Positions 43,519-54,558 of a stretch of DNA of 64,000 nt are shown piece by piece. The notes beneath the pieces were generated by a model. The model was not told the DNA's origin and did no database searches. It saw only the letters and a list, made by a program, of their open reading frames with translations. Every line of letters starts with the position of its first letter. The first letter of the stretch is position 1. Both the position numbers and the translations under genes were made by a program. The stretch comes from Macrothele yani (taxonomy: Eukaryota > Arthropoda > Arachnida > Araneae > Macrothelidae), in assembly GCA_039090855.1 (NCBI GenBank), contig CM077028.1:66531054-66595053 (forward strand), in the 5' to 3' direction.

Positions 43519-46254
43519 AAAGGGTTGTTCAATAAATAAGGTAACAAGAGGTCCAGCACCAAAACTCATAACACGCCAAGGAAGAGTTAAAGCACTTGCG
43601 CATGTCCAAACAGTCCAGAAATATCACTTCGCAACCAGTGGGCTCTACGCCGATTCGTTTATTAGGAGCTGCTGTTGAAAGATGACAGCGTTATTGTCAC
43701 CATAGGCACACAAGGAAGTGCGAAACCTTAACTCGATTTTTGAATGCAAAGGATGTTGCTCCTGTAAAAATCAATCGCCAGTTAGTAGAAGTGTATGGTG
43801 AAGGTGTTATGGCACCAAAGATATACGAAGAAACGGTGCAACAGTCAGGACAGACGCTACCGACAAACTTTAACATGGGCGCAGAACGACCGCCACTCTA
43901 GAGAGAGAACTCGCGGTCGAATTGAAAATTCCTATAGGTAGTGTCCACAGTGTTGCACATTTCGAAATGTTTGCGCGAGGTGAGCAGAGTTCCTAAGAAT
44001 CTCACAGAAGAACATAATACAAAACGAAAGGTTCTTTCCCACAGTCATTTCATATACTATCATCAGCCAAGTGAGGTTTTCTCACAGCGCATAGACACTA
44101 GTGACGAAAGCTGGTGGCATCATTACACACTAGAAAGCATGATGTCATCGCTAAAAATGTCAAGACGACGTCATGTAGCCAAATAAAAAAAATCATGACA
44201 ACTGTCCTTTGGGACATGCTTCTGATTGATTTCTCAGGACTTTGTGCAAGTGTAACAGCACAGCACTACTGTCAGACACTTGACATTTTGCACCAAACCA
44301 TTCGCCGCAAAAGACTTGGGCATCTGAGCAGAGGTAGTGTGCTTTTACACGATAAGGCCAGAATACACGTCCCAAAACACTTGGTTAAGTGTTTTTTGAG
44401 AAATGGTTGGGAAGTGTTGGCAAAACCCGCCGACCGCGAAGGCCGCGACTAATGCGATTTCCATCTACACTGGTGTGCAAAAATTAAGGACGAAGAGGAG
44501 AAATTAGCATAACAGCGGAACGAGCAGGCAGAACGGACCGAAAGACCACTCAGGAAATAGACTAGGGTCCGGTACTGTAGGGCATGCGCATATATGCCGC
44601 ATGACGTGGAGGGGGGGGTGTCGGAAGGGTATAAAGCACACGGGCGGTGTACGCTCAGCAATTTGGTGAAAGCTATTGCACGGTGTACATCGGTTTAAAA
44701 GACGTCGAGTTGCTGCCACCATGTGATATGGCCAATAGGCAATCCAGTAGACGACATCTGGATGACTTTACCCGAGGTCGCGTCATTGGGAAGTTGGAAG
44801 AAGGTCGAAGCGTGACTAGTGTAGCCGAGAAGTTCGGGATCGCTCACAGCATCATTTCACGAGCTTGGAGAGCATTTCAAACGACAGGAACAGCTGTCTG
44901 AGAGTTTAGCAGTGGTCGTCCACGAGCAACCACGGCGGTGGACGACCGGTATATTGTCCTACAGGCGAAAAGAGACAGACGGCAGACAGCGGGAGAAATC
45001 GCAAGGCACATGCAACAGACAACTGGACGTCCGTTGTCGCGTTTTACCGTGGCCAGGAGGCTGCACAAAGGTGGTCTATTTGCACGAGGACCAGTACGTT
45101 GTCTGCCATTAACGCCTGCTCATCGGAGACGGCGGTTTCTGTGGTGCTAGGAACACAAGAACTGGACACATCAGCAATGGGGTCGAATTCTCTTTAGGAA
45201 TGAGAGTCGATTTGGTCTGACGAGCGATTCTGGACGTATACACATCTGGAGAGAGCAGGGAACACGCAATCACACCTCCAACATCGTCGAAAGGGACCGG
45301 TTTGAAGGTGGCGGAGTTCTCGTTTGGGGCGGTAACATGCTTGGTAGCCGAACTGATCTCCACATCTTCCAAGATGGTTCAGTCACTAGTGTCCGCTATT
45401 GAACAGAGGTTCTCCTGCCTCACGTGCGTCTGTTTAGGGGTGCTGTGGGTCCTGAGTTCCTCTTCATGGACGACAACGCTACACCTCATCGTACAGTGGC
45501 TGTTGCAGAGCTGTTGGAGAGTAAAGATATTCAACGCATAGATTGGCCCGCAAGGTCCCAGGAGCTAAATCCAATCGAACACATGTGGAGACGCTTGGCA
45601 TCACGTCACCAGCCGCCAGCAACGATTCCGCAGCTGCGATTGGCGCTACAAGAGGAATGGGCCGCGATGCCTTAACTGCTCCTTGACAACTACGTCCTCA
45701 GCATGGACAGACGTTGTAAATCCTGCAACGCAGTCAGAGGTGATCATACCCCCTACTAAAGACTGGATTTTTCTTGGCAGCCGCCTGCCACATGGACGTT
45801 TCTGTCTTCTGTCCAGTTGTGCTCGATGCTACCTTTCCAATAAAGTGCCTTTGTATCCTTTGGATTCCTTGTTTGGATGGTTTGCTCACTTGTCCCATAT
45901 TCTTACATCTTGAGGATCTTATGGTATGATTTGGGTCGATGTGGAGCACTTCTGCACGACGTTACATTAAAAAAACCGTCTCTTCCTTAATTTTTGCACG
46001 CCAGTTTATTTGGCCCTCTCAAATATTTTGCTCGCAATAATTTTGCTACGGGTGCAAATGTGAGACAGCGTGCCTGCACCAGAAGGACTTCGATTTCTTC
46101 TCTGCTGGAATACGCGCCTTACGATGAGATATTTGTTTAGATAGCTATGGTGACTCTATGGAGTTACTTTTGTGGAACTTACTCTTGTGGGCTGTATTCA
46201 ACTAACAAATGCTTCTGAACGAGGTTTATTGCCTTATTGTTTTAACAACTCACG
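43519..46254 (+). mobile_element. mariner element interrupted by a Tc1
   Basis: Ends: AGGGTTGTTCAATAAATAAG (about 43521) and TTATTGTTTTAACAACTCAC (ending about 46253), inverted. Plus-strand mariner blocks: R-I-D-T-S-D-E-S-W-W-H-H-Y (about 44095), M-T-T-V-L-W-D-M-L-L-I-D-F (about 44200), S-V-L-L-H-D-K-A-R-I-H (second Asp, about 44345), then C-D-F-H (about 44453), where the Tc1 begins. Past the Tc1 the frame resumes F-G-P-L-K at 46009. Frames are otherwise broken. Confidence 0.85.
44468..46006 (+). mobile_element. Tc1-like element, relative of the intact one, with a mutated catalytic Asp
   Basis: TIRs CACTGGTGTGCAAAAATTAA (44468) and TTAATTTTTGCACGCCAGTT (ending 46006), flanked by TA. 1539 bp, against 1541 for the intact element. 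The plus strand encodes R-R-H-L-D-D-F-T-R-G-R-V-I (44750), D-D-R-Y-I-V-L-Q-A-K-R, then F-R-N-E-S-R-F-G-L (45190, where the intact copy has S-D-E-S-R, so the first catalytic Asp is Asn), M-D-D-N-A-T-P-H-R (second Asp, 45467), and Q-E-L-N-P-I-E-H-M-W (Glu, 45565). There are in-frame stops near 44900, 45150 and 45675. It is inserted in the mariner at 43519-46254. Confidence 0.92.
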
Positions 46255-46309
46255 TAGTAATAAAACAACAGGATTACTTGATGGCAGTTGCAAGAAATAG
46301 TTTTTATCA

Positions 46310-46760
46310 CTGGCAAGGGATGTGTGTGTGAGTTGGTACGCGCCAATCGACATGAAATGTGGCACACGTGTGCAGGTATGAATACGGGCCACCGTAGGGT
46401 GCGTCATTGCCGTGTGAAACATGTGTGACGCAGGCAGCGCCACCGAGAAATCCAATGTCATGTTTCTGTAGTGGGACCAGGTATACACCCCTGTAAGAGT
46501 TGTCATCCTGCCCAATGCTGTCGTCTTTACTATTTCTGTCGAGTGTCGTTGCGTGCATCGTTCATCGGTAAATCGCCACCTTATTTGGGTTTTCAGCAGC
46601 TCAACGGCATTCAGAGGGTGGCTAATGGTGACAATTTTCACCATGTAATAAAATATTATACACCCATATCTATCAATAAATGACTTCCGTAGTTAGGTGT
46701 AACTAATCATTTATTTATTTACCAGCCGAGCTTCCGCACCTCAACGAAGGGCTTTTTCAA
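46310..46760 (-). repeat. left arm of inverted repeat flanking the Penelope relic
   Basis: Blocks shared in inverted orientation with 48890-49260: AATAAATGACTTCCG, AACTAATCATTTATTT, GAGCTTCCGCACCTCAACGA (46729) and, further out on the minus strand, GGTGGCGCTGCC and GTATTCATACCTGCACACGT. Similarity is patchy between blocks. The frame at 46234-46644 is probably chance. Confidence 0.65.
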
Positions 46761-46782
46761 GGCTTCATAGAACTGTTGAATA

Positions 46783-48086
46783 CACAGTGCGTCAAAGAAT
46801 TTTAAAGAATGGTTCTGTAAAATGAAATAAAAATACGAAATTATAATTTGTTTTGGTTTGTTATTCAAAATAAGTCCCTCCTGCTTCAATACACTTGTTA
46901 CAGCGATTTAATAATGATTCGAATGCCTGTTCCAGTTCACTTTGCGGAATCGCCTGCAAAGCATGCGTCGAAGCTGTTTGTATGGTCGAAATATCATCAA
47001 AGAAACACCCATTTAACGTCATTTTAAGTTTTGGGAACAAAGAAAGGCGCAGGGTGCTAAATCAGGGGAATACGGTGGATGACTTAACACACAGACGTTA
47101 TTTTTCGCCAAAAATCTACGAACAAGAAGTAAGGTGTGACTGGGTACATTATCGTGCAACAAACACCAACTGTTTTCATCTCGATATTCTGGACGAATGC
47201 GACGAATTCTGCCCATCAAACGCCTCAAAGCATTTAAATAAAACTCACCACTAATTGTTTGTCCACTTAGAACAAATTATTTGTGGATAATACGCTTACT
47301 ATCGAAGAATGTAATGAGCATTGTTTTGATTTCCGATGGAACTTTTCTTGCTTTTTTTGGCTTTTGGCGGGTTTTTTGACTTCCATTCCGCACTTTGTCG
47401 CTTTGATTTAGGATCATATTGAAAACACCATGTTTCATCACCGGTAACAATCGATTTTAAGAAGTTTGGATCATTTTCGGCGGCTGAAATGATGTCTCTG
47501 CAATGTGCACTTCTCCTTGATTTTTGTTCATTGGTTAACGTGTGTAAAACAAATTCAGCACAGACTTTTGCTTTGCCAAAATCTTCATGCAGGATGGTTC
47601 GAATCGTTCCTTTATTGATGTTTAAAGACTCTTCCATCATTCTTAGTGACGCACATCGATTGTTTGGCACGAAATCATGCACTTTTTCAATAATCTCAGG
47701 TGTCCTAGATAAACTTGGTCTTCCGGTATGCTTATCATCTTCTAGCGTCTCTCTTCCGTCCAAAAAACGTTTGTGCCACAGGAAAACATCTGATCTACTT
47801 AAACAAAACTCACCGTAAACTTGTTTCATCATTTGGTACGTTTCCGAGGCACTTTTACCAAGTTTTGCGTTAAATTTAATAACATGCCCCCTTTGTTTCA
47901 TCTTAATAATTCAACATGAAAAACATTTTACTTCTCTAATGAACAGCCGTTTCGTTTGAGTTACTTTAACAACTGCGCAGTACTTTTGGCAGAAAGCAAG
48001 CAGATGGTCACGGTCGGAATTACACTGGTGGCGCCAACGTAGGCTGAAATCTAGCGCCAGTCTTAAAAATTCTTTGACGCACTGTG
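46783..48086 (-). mobile_element. mariner element with third catalytic residue lost
   Basis: TIRs CACAGTGCGTCAAAGAATTT (46783) and AAATTCTTTGACGCACTGTG (ending 48086), a near-perfect inverted pair flanked by TA. The minus ORF 47901-47299 covers the N-terminal HTH (V-F-L-W-H-K-R-F-L-D-G-R-E and G-R-P-S-L) and first Asp (S-I-V-T-G-D-E-T-W, about 47445). A broken continuation carries L-L-H-D-N-V-P-S-H (second Asp, 47160) and Y-S-P-D-L-A-P-C-A-F. The family third Asp falls where Ala now stands, 34 residues after the second Asp. It is inserted in the Penelope-like relic. Confidence 0.92.
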
Positions 48087-48266
48087 TAAGTTACATGATT
48101 TGAAATATAAACAAAGGATAAACACAGCAAATATTAAGACAATAGTCATGAATCTACTTCCGCGTGCATTAAACGCTATTGCATATTAAGCATTCTTTTT
48201 GCGATGCCACATATTTGATTTTAAACTGATTAATAAAATGGATAAAATGTTGAAAATAACAATATT

Positions 48267-48950
48267 CTACACACTAAAAATTTTTTTCCGTAAATTTGGA
48301 ATTTCGTAAGGTACATTCTCATTACATATATTCGTCGTAGACATAATTTCAATAGATTCTCTTATTGCTGATTCATATCTTGTAGTGTACGTTGCAACGC
48401 ACTTTGTTTCGTCCCAATCAGGTCTCGCCTCTTCAAATAGTATATCTCTTGTTAGGACTGAAATAGGCTGTTCATTCTCCAAATTCCTTTTGTGTTCTTG
48501 TATACGAACCTTAATTGACCGTTTTGTTAGTCCAATATATAACTTTGTGCTTCCGTCTGGGTATTTTAGGGGTACCGAGCAAATTCCCGCTTTCTTCCAT
48601 ATTTCTCCTCTATCTTGGGGGCTTTTATAGCTTTGCAATGAGTCATTTATTGATCCTGCTGTCCGGATCCCAACATTAAATTGGAATTTCTTCAATAAAT
48701 TCTTGAAGAAAAAGATGATTCTTGGTACATAGGGTTATTGCTCCTAAGAAATCCAATTTCTTATCATTCGGCGTTATGTCTGTTCTCTCTCTCTCTCTCT
48801 CTCACTCTGTTTACTTGTTTTAATATCGCATCTATAGTTTTCCGACTGTATCCCGCTTGTAACCCTTCATTCATCTCGTTTTTTATTTTTTTCATACGAA
48901 GCCCTCCGTTGAGGTGCGAAAGCTCGGGTAATAAACAAATAAATGATTAG
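48267..48950 (-). pseudogene. Penelope-like element, C-terminal RT and GIY-YIG endonuclease
   Basis: The minus ORF 48695-48267 reads K-K-F-Q-F-N-V-G-I-R-T-A-G-S-I-N-D and S-Y-K-S-P-Q-D-R, then G-I-C-S-V-P-L-K..K-L-Y-I-G-L-T-K-R-S and V-R-I-Q-E-H-K-R. This is the GIY-YIG nuclease core characteristic of Penelope-like retroelements, with G-I-C where G-I-Y is usual. Upstream on the minus strand (48945-48700) are remnants of the RT end (E-L-S-H-L-N-G-G-L-R, M-N-E-G-L-Q-A-G-Y-S-R) with stops. The RT catalytic core is absent. Downstream sequence is interrupted by the mariner at 46783-48086. Confidence 0.85.
48783..48803 (+). repeat. CT microsatellite
   Basis: A run of alternating CT following TGTT, within the decayed Penelope sequence. 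Confidence 0.9.
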
Positions 48951-49260
48951 TCACACGTAACGACGGAAGTCATTTATTAAAGAATTTTCACCATGTTCGA
49001 ATAATTACGACAGCACCTCACACAATGTGCGGTTCAATACACGCGAGTTGTTCACCTGGACGCTGTTTACTCCACGCAAACTACGCGACTTATGACGAGT
49101 GTGTTTTAGAGGACAAGGTGGCGCTGCCGACATTTAACGCGTTTTACACGGGACTGACTCACTCTGCCGTGGGCCGTGGTCCGTACTCATACCTGTACTC
49201 ATGTGTTACGTCATACTAGTATGTCATTTGGCGCGTTCGAACCGACACACATCCTTTGTA
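48890..49260 (+). repeat. right arm of inverted repeat flanking the Penelope relic
   Basis: Inverted counterpart of 46310-46760. It contains CCGTTGAGGTGCGAAAGCTC (48907), AAATAAATGATTAGTCACAC, GACGGAAGTCATTTATTAA, GGTGGCGCTGCC (49119) and CGTACTCATACCTGTACTC (49180). Confidence 0.65.
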
Positions 49261-49399
49261 AGTCGCAAAACATCAACAGGATAACATAAACATACAAAGA
49301 AACATTCTTTTTGTAACAAGTTAGCAAAATCATGCAATGCACTGATTATGATACGCTTTCCAACGTAACAGAAATCATTACTCAAGTTATGAGGATAAT

Positions 49400-49715
49400 G
49401 GCTGTAGAATAAATCTCGCTCCTATGACCTGACTTTTGACCCCATTTCGACGATATTCAACAGAACCGGTAAAGTATACTTCCGGAACAACATGATAAAG
49501 TTTTGTTTCAATGGACGCGTTTTTACGTAAGTTATAACGCATAAGGGCGATGAAATGGATCCCGATCCTATGTCCTGACCTTTGACCCCATTTCGCCCAT
49601 TTTCAATAGGGTTTGTCCCCAGGTGGTCTCCTACCACATACTAAAATTTTATTGAAATCGAACCATTTTTACGTGAGTTATCGTGCGGACGGACAGACAG
49701 ACGGACAAAGTTGGA
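49400..49715. repeat. 146-bp tandem repeat with nuclear-receptor DR1-like motif
   Basis: TGACYTTTGACCCCATTTCG-type blocks occur at 49430 and 49576 (spacing 146 bp), each followed by a TTTTTACGT(A/G)AGTTAT block at about 49530 and 49670. It ends in GGACGGACAGACAGACGGAC. The second block on the minus strand, GGGGTCAAAGGTCAGG, is a perfect DR1 element. Confidence 0.7.
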
Positions 49716-49760
49716 GCACATACGCTTCTTCAACTTACGGTTGGAAAGTGTAAAAACCTA

Positions 49761-51186
49761 CACTGGTTTCCATAAGTTACGGGAAAAAAAAACTAGAAAA
49801 ATAGCGATTATTTGTGAAAGAAGATTTGGACATAAACAAAAGTTGGGGCAAATGTGTGGCGATGGCATTGGTTTATGGTAACGAGTCTCAGTGTAATGAG
49901 GGTTGTTACGGAGATGTGTGTCATATAATTTGCGGAATATAAAGAAATGCGTCTGAGACGGCAGATTTGTTGCAATGGCTGCGAGACATCATATAACATA
50001 TGAGTTGAGGTGGAGAGCGATCGGAAGACTAGGGGCAGGCCAAAGTCAAGAGGAATTTGCAAGACTGCTCGCGTGAGTCCTTCTGTGGTCCGCAGACTAT
50101 GGAACCAATTTTTAAAAACGCCATCTGCTTCTTGAAGGTACAGCGAAGGAAAGTCTGAGGCTACAACATTCGGCGATGTTCGATGAACAGGACGACTAAC
50201 CCAACACAGCTTGCGATCTGCACTAGCTGTGGCTACAGGAACAGTAGTATCTGCTTTCACTATGTGCAGAAGGCTTCACTAAGGAAGTTCTTATGCTACG
50301 CAACCAGCACTCTGCGTGACCCTAACCCCGTCACGGGGTTAAGGGGGCGTGTGGTGTGGGCAAGGCTTCACCTCAGTTGGACTGAAAACCAATGGAAGCT
50401 AGTGCTTTTCACATATACGTCCAGATTTACTTTGCACAGCGATTCTAGGCATGCCCTGATCTGGAGGGACACGTTATCATGCTTCTATGACTGGTGAAAG
50501 GGACACGTATGGCGGAGGTAGCGTGTCGGTTTGGGGTGGCACCTTATAAGGAGGAAGCATAGACAACTATGAAAGAGGGAGCCATGCATGCTCAACGCTG
50601 TAGCGATTATGTTCTGTACCGTTAGATTCGCCCTTATACAGGTGCCATAAAAAGTACATTTCTCCCACAGGACAATAACGTTCGCCCCCACCGTTCGAAG
50701 CTCGCAGAACAATATCTACAAAAGGTGACTGTTGTCCATATATATCAGCCAGCCACACGTCTCCCGACTTTAATCCGATCGAGCATGTCTGGGATGCTCT
50801 TGGGAGACGCGTTGCTGCCTTCAACCCTCGTCTGCAAGACCTGAATGGGGCATCGACAGGCTTTACACGAACACGGGTCGTTGCTAACCACTTAATTCCC
50901 AGAATCCCATCATCAACAGCATTAAACATAGTTGGGTGGCCTGCATTGCAATGAGCCATGACCACACTCCCTATTGAGGTACTTTGGTTATTTTATTTTG
51001 ACACCTTATTTTTCGTCTGCTGCTGTATGAGATCATTTTTGTTGGAATGAAGTGTTTCTTACGAAATGCTTTACGGCCTGTCTGGAATACGATATAAATT
51101 TTCCTCAAATTTCATAACATTTCATCATGTAGTTTTAGAGTAATCGCGGTTTTTTCTGTTTATTCCTTAATTTATGGAAACCGGTG
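49761..51186 (+). mobile_element. Tc1-like element, decayed
   Basis: TIRs CACTGGTTTCCATAAGTTAC (49761) and TTAATTTATGGAAACCGGTG (ending 51186), flanked by TA. The plus strand has L-R-W-R-A-I-G-R-L-G-A-G-Q-S-Q-E-E-F-A (HTH, 49990-50060), V-V-R-R-L-W-N-Q-F, A-R-L-H-L-S-W-T-E-N-Q-W-K-L-V-L-F (50360) where the following DES block is damaged, and N-P-I-E-H-V-W-D-A-L (Glu block, 50775). Multiple stops. Confidence 0.88.
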
Positions 51187-51689
51187 TAATTTATGTAGAT
51201 GTAAATCGGAAACAAACAGAAAATGCGAACTTCTTGTTTAAAATCTAGAATGAACTCAACATGGGATCACTTATTTGCTGACCGAGTACGCTACTTCTCT
51301 TTCCACTACCGTCTTTCTTGTTTCCTTCTTTCTGACGTTTTTAAGTTAGCTGAAATCAGCTCTTGTTGCATCAAACGTAGTTGAAATTTAGCCATGTGGT
51401 GCTGAAAATTAGTTTCTACTGATTATATGTAGATAATCGAGTCTATTCATTTTATTAGCAAAAATCTGAATTCCATTTAGATTTCCAAAACACCTGAAAT
51501 GGTTCGACTGAATGCCAGTTCCAGTTTAACACATAATCTAACAACAAAATTCTGATGAATTTCCTCCATCTAGTGCAGCTGGAGAAAATGTGTTAACTGT
51601 TACCATTTCTGACGCTCACGGGATAAAGTGTACGTTCAGAAACATTCTTGTTGAAATTTTAACAGGGTTCATAGTGGTTTTCGGAAGTC

Positions 51690-52600
51690 CATTTAAAAAT
51701 TGGAAAGGGAGTGAGACAAGGTGACACCATATCTCCGAAACTCTTTAATGCTACATTGGAAAATGTCTTTCAATCACTGAACTGGGAAAACAAAGGGATA
51801 AATATTAATGGAGATTATCTAACTCACCTTCGTTTTGCTGATGACTTAGTCATTTTTGCAACTACCACATCCGAGCTGCAGAATATGATCCAGGAACTTG
51901 ATGACAAGAGTAAAGAAGTGGGATTAAAAATGAACTTTCAGAAGAGAAAAGTGATGTTCAATGCTTTTACACGAAATGAAGATATATCGATTGACGGAAG
52001 AAAAGCTGGAGATAACATATACGTACGTTTATCTTGGACAGCAGACATCAAATGAGTGTCACATTGATGAAGAAATTAATCGGCGTACAAAACTTGCCTG
52101 GAGAGCTTTTGGAAGAAACAGCATAATTTTGAAGAGCAATATACCATTATGTCTTAAAAGAAAAGTGTTTGATCAATGCATCCTTCCAGTGCTTACGTAT
52201 GGTGCAGAGACGTGGACCTTAGCTAAAAGAGACATACAAAGGCTGCAGACAACTCAAACAAGCATGGAGAGGTGCATGCTTGGTGTAACCAGGAGAGATA
52301 AGAAGAGGAATTCGGGGATCCGATAAATGACAAGAGTGGAAGACATCATGATCACAGTTAAATCCCTGAAATGGCAATGGGCTGGACATACTGCCAGAAG
52401 GACAGACCATCGATGGACAGCCGAAATTTTAGATTGGATTCCAAGGGACAGGAAAAGACCCAGAAGAAGACCACATGGGAGATGGGTGGATGAAATTCGA
52501 AAGTATGTGGGAGTAACATGGAGGATACTGGCACAAGACAGACCGTTCTGGAAGAAACTTGGGGAGACCTTCATCCAGCAGTGGATTGATAATGGTTGAC
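51690..52600 (+). pseudogene. RTE-type non-LTR retrotransposon, C-terminal RT fragment
   Basis: The plus frame from 51711 reads V/M-R-Q-G-D-T-I-S-P-K-L-F, then L-R-F-A-D-D-L-V-I-F (the catalytic F-A-D-D motif, about 51830) and G-L-K-M-N-F-Q-K. After a frameshift near 52015 the next frame has Y-V-Y-L-G-Q, then V-L-P-V-L-T-Y-G-A-E-T-W-T-L and M-E-R-C-M-L-G-V (to about 52320). A third piece to 52599 has K-W-Q-W-A-G-H-T-A-R-R and R-G/R-P-H-G-R-W-V-D-E-I. The order is that of RTE-like reverse transcriptases from palm to C-terminus; the endonuclease and fingers are missing. It ends near an ATGATGATGATGA run (about 52603), which may be the original 3' tail. Confidence 0.88.
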
Positions 52601-52904
52601 AATGATGATGATGATGAAGGCGTTTCCCAGACGTCAACGACGATACCAGAACTTTTTAAATCTCTTAAACTGCATGGTTTCCCACTGCCATATCAACAGA
52701 CAATTTAAATAGCATGCATTTTTCTTTTTGTTTATAAAAAAATTAAAGTTCAAAATCGGAACTTGAGCTCTCCGTTGCTGTTTTTCGTTCCGTGTAAAGT
52801 CGTCGCTGTTTTTCGTTTCCAGCGCCACTACTTTGCATATGATATTCTGAGCCGGCAGTGGCTTTTGTGTCACAGCACATTTAGTGCAATTCCGATTGTT
52901 TTTT

Positions 52905-52950
52905 GCAGAGTTTTTCTGTTTTCTCCTTAATTTATGGAAGCCAGTGCATT
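52905..52950 (+). repeat. orphan right end of the 49761-type Tc1 family
   Basis: TTTTTCTGTTTTCTCCTTAA followed by TTTATGGAAGCCAGTGCA matches the right TIR region of the element ending at 51186. No transposase is seen upstream, so it is a terminal fragment. Confidence 0.6.
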
Positions 52951-53217
52951 TTAATGGAATACGTTTTAAAACCTTGCAATGCCAATAAGGGAATATGAAT
53001 ATGTCTTAATACCTTACAATGACAATATATGTTTTAAAACCTTGCAATGCTGCAACTTTATGGTGTGTGTGTGTGTGTGTCCCTCCATAAAATCTCTATC
53101 TATCTTCTTTTTTAAGGCCGGAGGAAAGCTTCACCTAAAGTTTTGGGATTTGTTCCTGTGTCGGTGTCTAACGAGGCAGGAGGGAATAACCTGAAGATCT
53201 TCTGAAACTGAACAATA

Positions 53218-54556
53218 CAAAGGGTGATTCGAAAGTTTTGCAGTTTTTGCATAAACGCATGTGCTGTGGCAGTTATGTCACGTGTTTAACTAGTTCAAGT
53301 CGAAACATTTATCATGACAAAAGGCGAAGATTCCGTGGACCACAGCACAGCAATTAGATGATTCAAAAAATTTTGCTCAGGAGACAGAGACCTCGACGAT
53401 CAGCCAAGGTCGGGTAGGCCGTGCGCAGGCAGTAGAGGAAGAACCAACCATCCACTCGGAGTTTATCAGGCGAGCTGGGCATATCACAGCCCACCGTTGT
53501 TCGTCACCTTCACGACCTCGGCAAGGTCTACAGGAGCTGCCGCATTGTTCCTCACGAACTGCAAATCGCCGAGTGTACACGAAACCTCTAGAAAATAAGC
53601 GCGATGTACGTTTCATCAAGAGAATTGCTACGTGCGATGAAAAGTGGGTCTATTTTCGTAATCCTAACGCACAACGGCAGTGGTTGAACCCGAGCCAGCT
53701 TCCTGAACCTGTTGCCAAACGTGAGCGCTTCGAACACAAGGTGGTGCTCTGCATCTGGTGGAATTTCGAGGAGATAATCCATTACGAATTTGTTCCAGAC
53801 GGTCGGACCATCAACGCGAACCTCTACTCTGAAGAGCTGGAGCGGGTGTATGTCGTTTTGGAGGAGAAGTACCCGGCACTAGTGAAAAGAAAGCGCGCTC
53901 TCCTACAGCAAGGCCACTCTCGGCTTCATGCCTCGCGAACGACCCGGGCGAAACTCCAGCAATTTGAGTGATGCCACGCCCAGCATATAGCCCGGAACTT
54001 GGCCCGTCGGATAATTACTTGTTCCGGTCCATGGCCCACTTACTTCGCCTGCGGCACTTCAACAACTACGAGAAGGGGTGAAGGAGTTCTTTGCTTCGAA
54101 GGACAAGACCTGGTACTGCCGCGGAATCGAAGAACTGGCAGACAGATGGCTAAAAACGGTGCGACACGATGGCCTATACTTTGAATGCTACTCGGCTTTC
54201 GTCGTAAAGGTACGTACGAAGACATAAAGTGATCCAAATATTGCAAAACTTTCGACTCACCCTCTGTAGAATCGAAGAACTGGCAGACAGATGGCTAAAG
54301 ACGGTGCGACACGATGGCCTATACTTTGAATGCTACTCGGCTTTCGTCGTAAAGGTACGTACGAAGACATAAAGTGATCCAAATATTGCAAAACCTTCGA
54401 CTCACCCTCTGTAGAATCGAAGAACTGGCAGACAGATGGCTAAAGACGGTGCGACACGATGGCCTATACTTTGAATGCTACTCGGCTTTCATCGTAAAGG
54501 TACGTACGAAGACATAAAGTGATCCAAATATTGCAAAACTTTCGACTCATCCTCTG
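53218..54556 (+). mobile_element. mariner element with triplicated 3' end
   Basis: TIRs CAAAGGGTGATTCGAAAGTT (53218) and ACTTTCGACTCA(C/T)CCTCTG, with TA. The longest frame, 53573-53971, carries F-I-K-R-I-A-T-C-D-E-K-W-V (first Asp; G of TGDE is C), V-V-L-C-I-W-W-N-F-E-E-I-I-H-Y-E, D-G-R-T-I-N-A-N-L-Y and A-L-L-Q-Q-G-H-S-R-L-H, where the family's second Asp block (Q-D-N-A-R-P-H) is lost. The C-terminal block I-E-E-L-A-D-R-W-L-K-T-V and the 3' TIR are present three times (54124-54558). Confidence 0.87.
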
Positions 54557-54558
54557 TA
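54124..54558 (+). repeat. 145-bp tandem triplication of a mariner 3' end
   Basis: GAATCGAAGAACTGGCAGAC starts at 54124, 54269 and 54414, exactly 145 bp apart, with only a few differences between units. Each unit runs from the C-terminal coding block through the 3' TIR to CTCTGTA, so the junctions fall exactly at the element's end plus TA. Confidence 0.93.

Noticed and set aside
46234..46644. 136-codon minus frame as a gene
   Set aside because: It overlaps a repeat shared in inverted orientation with 48890-49260, and the corresponding copy is not open in the same frame.
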